Below are positions 59,835-64,000 of a DNA stretch of 64,000 nt, one piece after another. This DNA comes from Brachynemurus nebulosus. Taxonomy: Eukaryota > Arthropoda > Insecta > Neuroptera > Myrmeleontidae. Both the position numbers and the translations under genes were made by a program. The notes under the pieces are model-generated. The model was given only the letters and a program-made list of their open reading frames with translations, had not been told where the DNA came from and made no database searches. Each line of letters begins with the position of its first letter. Within the stretch, counting starts at the first letter, position 1. Where the stretch lies: the NCBI GenBank assembly GCA_035578155.1, contig JAPWDM010000004.1, positions 57,028,660 to 57,092,659 on the forward strand, in the 5' to 3' direction.

Positions 59835-59836
<2 letters not shown>
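55243..59836. mobile_element. 4.6-kb TIR element carrying a satellite array
   Basis: The left end reads GTCCAGTGTATAGTTTGGGA-ACA and the right end, read inward, GTCCAGCGGATAGTATGGGA-ACA. Each is bordered by a TA array (55156-55242 and 59839-60007). Throughout the body, GGACA, GGGGAC and GAGGAC words are frequent and give the internal repeats their character. Two older, diverged units occur at 55520 and 55900 ('tagatattt(t)ggggacat...gatataatgttga'), and a young 414-bp array fills 56660-59300. No transposase is present. The TA borders suggest a TA-specific (Tc1/mariner-like) target. Confidence 0.75.
56660..59305 (+). repeat. 414-bp tandem satellite, about 6.4 units
   Basis: The phrase ATGTGACCAACAG(A/G)ATAT starts at 56671, 57085, 57498, 57914, 58329, 58743 and 59156, giving periods of 413-416. 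Units are about 97-99% alike by eye, and the last is cut after roughly 150 bases. Each unit contains CCTGTTGGACGTCAAGAG and GGGGACACCATGAG. Minus-strand open frames of 75-120 codons appear in four units only because the units are nearly identical; their starts, ends and indels do not respect codons. Confidence 0.95.
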
Positions 59837-59838
<2 letters not shown>

Positions 59839-59885
<47 letters not shown>

Positions 59886-59918
59886 TAGATAGATATATAT
59901 ATATATATATATATATAT

Positions 59919-60007
<89 letters not shown>
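59839..60007. repeat. (TA)n microsatellite with GATA interruptions
   Basis: About 84 units; right flank of the 4.6-kb element. GATAGATAGATA at 59882-59893 and one more GA near 59918 interrupt it. Confidence 0.99.
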
Positions 60008-60011
<4 letters not shown>

Positions 60012-60409
60012 TTGCGAATCGGTATTATTTTCGGTTTCTGGTGAAAAATTTCAAGCATAGTCCTGAGGTCAAGTTTCATGACAGTTGTTGTAACAGCTAA
60101 ATTTTCCTTTCGGAAATTCGTTAAAATAGTTGAATTGCCTTAAATAAACTAATTCTAAAACTACTTAGAAGTACACTACTAGGTCAAGTGAAAAGTACGC
60201 TAAACTCAAAAAGTAAGTATTTTTAAAATAAAATGTGAGTGAGTTGTTGTTGATAAAAAAAAATTTAGATAAGATTGGAAAGTTTGGTTGATTTGTTTGT
60301 GATTAAATAACTATAATTCATAACTATTTGATCCACTTGCACAGTAAAATTTAATTAATAGTTTACCATTACGTTGAGCCTTACTGTCCAATATTCAAAA
60401 TAATTGAAA
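60008..60409. other. Unassigned sequence
   Basis: No signal seen. Confidence 0.45.
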
Positions 60410-60735
60410 ATCTTATTAAGAGCAACTTTTGACAGACAACTCATTATAATTACGTCTTCTTCTGGAGTGTTATTAAAAATAGGTAACGACGTAAGTCGCA
60501 TCTTTATATTGTAAGTTATTTATATTGTTATCATTCATATTTCAATTGTTTTTTTTTTTTTAAATTAGGTTGGATTAAATTATTATATTATCTTTTTCTA
60601 ATTCGTAATGTTGAATCGAGACGGAATTTTTGAAGGAGTATTAAAAGTTTTGTATTCAATTATTGGCTTAAAATCCATATGACGTGACTCTGAAGGGTTG
60701 TGCTAATTTATTACGTCATTGTCTAAATATAAAAA
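60410..60735 (-). repeat. Repeat H, copy 2
   Basis: Reverse complement of 46555-46875 over its whole length. Confidence 0.8.
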
Positions 60736-60881
60736 TTCAACTGTATTACATTACATTTTCAATTCGTTGTTTTAGAAATATTTATAGATAATAATTTTTT
60801 AGTATTTTGCTTGTAACAGATAATTTTTAAGTGTTTTAAGAATTTCCACTTTATGTACATAAGACACATACGGTTCATACT

Positions 60882-60883
<2 letters not shown>

Positions 60884-60938
<55 letters not shown>

Positions 60939-60946
60939 TACATATA

Positions 60947-61018
<72 letters not shown>
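60884..61018. repeat. (TA)n microsatellite with CA/TG variants
   Basis: About 67 units; CATATATACATATATATATG in the middle forms a small symmetric interruption. Confidence 0.99.
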
Positions 61019-61021
<3 letters not shown>

Positions 61022-61089
61022 TTTATTCAATAAATTGTTTAAAACTATCGATTTTCGATTTTTTTTATTAAAAAATGATTTAAACTGCT

Positions 61090-61310
61090 TGAATGCTTTT
61101 ATTTAGCAGTAGAAGGATTAACGCAACATTAATTTTTTTATTCCTATAAAAGTGTTTCTTAAGATAACAATTTTGAGTGCTCAGTTTATAAAAAAAATAT
61201 GCTAGTTTTATTACAGAGAAAGAAATCGTTTTGTTTTGTTATCTAGTACATTATCGATGGCCAAACATTTTACGTTAAATGAATAGGTTCTTATATTTAT
61301 CACGCTTATA
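61090..61310 (-). repeat. Repeat G, copy 3 (diverged)
   Basis: It shares with 61830-62060 the phrases 'gaatgcttttattta', 'acgcaacattaattttttt' and 'gtgctcagtttata'. It is roughly 75% alike. Confidence 0.7.
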
Positions 61311-61714
61311 TATCAACAATACTATTCTTGAAAATAAATTTGCTATTTTTTACAAACAAATTTTCATTTAGAATAAAATTGATGTATAAAAATTTAAACA
61401 AGTAGGTACAATCTTCCTATATATGAGATGTACTTCACATATGCGAAATGATAACTTGGAATCTGTCTCATCAGCATTTTTGCTATTTATGATTATAATA
61501 TTTTTGTGTCGTTAAAATACAGAGAAATTACATATAGGTAATTATTTTTTATTTTTTACTAAATATAAATTAGAGCTTAAATTAAGGAAATTATTATGAA
61601 AAAAATCTGACTTTTTCATTTTGGAAAAAATTAAGATAAAATCGATTTCTTTTACAATTAATACTCAGGGTACGATACATATCAAAGATTGCTCATAAAT
61701 ATTATCAATTTATA
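61311..61714. other. AT-rich stretch, nothing recognised
   Basis: No signal. Confidence 0.5.
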
Positions 61715-62190
61715 TATAGTTCAAAAATTGATTTAGAGGCGGGACGTGAATGAAAAAATCGAATTTTTGTTTTATAATTATTTATTAAATATATGTAATA
61801 ATTGGTACAATATTAACTTTTAACATGTATGAATGCTTTTATTTAGGAGTAGAACGGTTAACACAACATTAATTTTTTTTTTAATCCTAAAAAGTGTTCC
61901 TTAACATAACTATCTAGAAAACCAGAATTTTTCATTTCTCATGTCAATTTTAGTGCTCAGTTTATAAATAACATGCTTGTTATCGTTTTTAATTGTTATA
62001 TAACACATTGTCGATGATCAAATATTTTACATTAAATGAGTAAGTTCTTATATTTATCACACGCTATCGCGAGATTGACCATATAGTAAAGTAATCGTAA
62101 AGTAATCATAGGTATTTATAAGGTATTTACAAAAATACATACTTAGATATTTATAACGTAAGTAAGTTAAAATTTTTAGCTGATTAATAT
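61715..62190 (-). repeat. Repeat G, copy 2
   Basis: Reverse complement of 40985-41460, strongest over 61715-62110. Confidence 0.8.
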
Positions 62191-62439
62191 TTATTCTGAT
62201 ATTAAATGTCACCATCAAAAGAATATACAGATAAAATAATGTAGAGTGGTACATTTTTATAAAATTTACAAGTATATATGGTGTAGCATGATTATTGTAA
62301 ATGAGATTTTTATATATACATCAAGTTTAAGGTGTAATATTAAAAATTAGTTTGACTTTTTTTTAGGGATGGGTGTAAATCAAAACATTGTTTTTTTTTC
62401 TTTTAATTTTTTAAGTACAATTTTTTTTTTTTAAAATAG

Positions 62440-62766
62440 GTACACAATGATCACTTTTTAACTTGTAAAATTTATAATTATATTAAAAATTTGTGCATAT
62501 GCAAGAAAGTGCTCTGTGAAGGAATCAAAGATCACCAATTGGATCGATTGGCCGACTTGTGTATTAAAATAGTGAAAAATTATCCAACAAACACCACTGA
62601 ATTTATAGAGGTGGTTTGTAGCCTTTTCAAGTGCAATTATAGAAGAAATATTGGAAATATTGAGATATGGGAATATTTCTGTTGTATGGAATTTACGGAT
62701 CATTATATCAATCTTCTTCAATGTTCTAACACAGAATTAAAAAAATTAAGTAAAGCGAAGCAGTAG
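62440..62766 (+). CDS. Candidate exon of an unrecognised host gene
   Basis: A tract of 12 T then AAAATAG at 62421-62439 is a good splice acceptor. Directly after it a frame opens: VHNDHFLTCKIYNYIKNLCI, CKKVLCEGIKDHQLDRLADL, CIKIVKNYPTNTTEFIEVVC, SLFKCNYRRNIGNIEIWEYF, CCMEFTDHYINLLQCSNTEL and KKLSKAKQ, stop at 62764. The composition (balanced Leu, Ile, Cys, Glu, Asp and Lys, helix-like hydrophobic spacing) is unlike the AT-rich chance frames elsewhere, and there is no repeat copy in the window. A possible donor (TTAA|GTAAAG) lies at 62747-62752, so it may be an internal exon; otherwise it is the last exon. The protein looks alpha-helical, perhaps a repeat-type solenoid, but I cannot identify it. 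No neighbouring exon was found within the window. Confidence 0.45.
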   Translation, partial: VHNDHFLTCKIYNYIKNLCICKKVLCEGIKDHQLDRLADLCIKIVKNYPTNTTEFIEVVCSLFKCNYRRNIGNIEIWEYFCCMEFTDHYINLLQCSNTELKKLSKAKQ

Positions 62767-63100
62767 AATAGCTGAGCGGGTTCTGTGACACCGTAAAACT
62801 AAGCAACTTGAACCCTTTTGCCAATGATTGAAATCGTGTGATTTTACGGTACTACACATTCCGAACTGATGAGTCATCAAACTGTATCGATGTGCAAACC
62901 TTGACCTTTGACCCGGCACGTACTGAGTACATGTATTTAAAATTTGTTGTTGACATTTGACCCCAACACTCGCTTATACTGTTAGCCTTGAAATTCCTAA
63001 GAGGTGAGTCAATACCAGCGACCAAATTAATTTATGTTAACCCATTATGCATCATCACAATTTACTTATAACAATTTCATTTTGTGTTAACCCATTACCA
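62767..63100. other. GC-richer sequence beside the tandem repeat
   Basis: Phrases such as 'gcaaaccttgacctttgaccc' and 'gaccccaacactcgcttat' resemble the unit of the neighbouring tandem repeat, so this is probably its diverged edge. Confidence 0.45.
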
Positions 63101-63700
63101 GCCAAACCTAACGCATGCGCAGACTGAATTTAAGTACACGACGCATGCGCAGACTGAATTTTAGGTTACAATTTGATAGATGGGGCACACTACCGCGTCT
63201 AAAATGTGGGGAATACCCTAACTCGGGGGTGGCCCCAAATTTTTGACACCGTACTGTACTTAAATTTTTGGTACACTACCGTGTCAAAAGTGTGGACCCC
63301 CCTGGTCAAAAAGGTATCCGATCACTTTTTGAAACGTACTGTACGTGCAAACCTTGGCCCCAACACGCGCTTGCCTTAAGTACGTCATCTTAAACGAACT
63401 ATCACGTCAAAAAATGTGGGGAATACCCTAACTCGGGGGTGGCCCCAAATTTTTGACGCCGTACTGTACTTAAATTTTTGGTACACTACCGTGTCAAAAG
63501 TGCGGGCCCCCCTGACCAAAAAGGTATCCGACCACTTTTTGAAGCGTACTGTACGTGCAAACCTTGACCCCAACACGCGCTTGCCTTAATTGCGTCATTT
63601 TAAACGAAAGGTACATTACCAAGTCAAAAATGTGGGGAATACCCTAACCCAAGGGGTGGCCGCTAAATTTTGTGGGGGGCACTCTACCAAGCGCTAGCCG
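63100..63700 (+). repeat. About 210-bp tandem repeat, nearly three units
   Basis: 'atgtggggaataccctaac' starts at about 63204, 63414 and 63630. Between them are 'ttggtacactaccgtgtcaaaagtg(t/c)gg', 'aaaaaggtatccga(t/c)cactttttg' and 'caacacgcgcttgcctta'. At 63110-63165 ACGCATGCGCAGACTGAATT is also directly duplicated. Open frames here (63385-63576) are chance. Confidence 0.85.
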
Positions 63701-64000
63701 CAATCATGACTTCAGACTCCAGATTTTGAGACTTCGGGGTCCAGACTCCAAATTTCAGACCGCTACTGTACTGCCGGAAATTTTGGTGTCAATTGTACTT
63801 GAGGTTTTTTTTTTTTGTATATGAGTCAAGTCTTTATAAGATTAATTTGTTTATTTAATAAAAACTCGTGACTTTATACGGCTTGTGTTTGTTTATTTAA
63901 GATTTTTTAGCTGACTTAGGATGATGTAATTTCATAATATGTTTGCATCATAGTCAGAGAGGATTTTTATTTAAAAGCAAGTCTCAACTTGTCAGTTCCA
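63701..64000. other. Unassigned sequence
   Basis: It holds 'cagactcca' direct repeats near 63712-63750, then AT-rich sequence to the end of the window. Confidence 0.45.

Overview
The window looks like non-coding, repeat-dense nuclear DNA of an insect. It is strongly AT-rich, has thirteen long (TA)n arrays, and carries Jockey-type retrotransposon pieces, Helitron-type ends (A|TC...CTAG|T), pogo/Tigger, hAT, piggyBac-like and Harbinger-like elements. Several degraded ORFs resemble ones I associate with insect, especially hemipteran, repeats. I see no rRNA, tRNA, CRISPR or bacterial-style operon. The species cannot be fixed from the sequence.

Layout. 0-3 kb: debris of two non-LTR retrotransposons, one rearranged by an inverted duplication. 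3-20 kb: Helitron-type elements, a pogo-like remnant with a zinc-binding tail, small TIR elements (piggyBac-like at 13.5 kb) and repeats shared with other parts of the window. 20-36 kb: a decayed insect repetitive ORF (20.1 kb), an 811-bp Helitron with clean ends (22.1 kb), a pogo-type MITE (23.4 kb), a MITE inside a TA array (24.1 kb), the longest copy of a GC-hairpin repeat family (28.6-30.1 kb) and long stretches with nothing recognisable. 36.6-39.5 kb: a hAT element with a perfect 8-bp target duplication carrying a nested foldback insert with the tail of a CXC-type cysteine-rich gene. 40-43.6 kb: a CCGGCAAT-rich TIR element, tandem repeats and another Helitron. 43.6-46.2 kb: a palindromic element with about 700-bp inverted arms, an unrecognised 207-aa acidic ORF and a 14-bp minisatellite. 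48.3-48.7 kb: remains of a spliced transposase-like gene. 49.7 kb: a perfect 166-bp palindrome. 50.2-52.4 kb: a complete Tigger-type transposon with an uninterrupted 519-codon transposase, the only convincing intact gene. 53.6-54.7 kb: hAT and Harbinger-type MITEs. 55.2-59.8 kb: a large TIR element between two TA arrays that contains seven copies of a 414-bp satellite. 60-64 kb: repeat copies, one plausible host exon of unknown gene (62.4 kb) and a 210-bp tandem repeat.

There is no pathway here. What connects the parts is mobile DNA: TA arrays coincide with element borders and may have been seeded by the TA-rich 5' ends of Helitrons. Two unrelated palindromic elements share one design, a long inverted arm at each end that carries the 3' end of the same gene. 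Boundaries rest on repeats compared by eye. Family names rest on remembered motifs and target-site rules, not on database searches.
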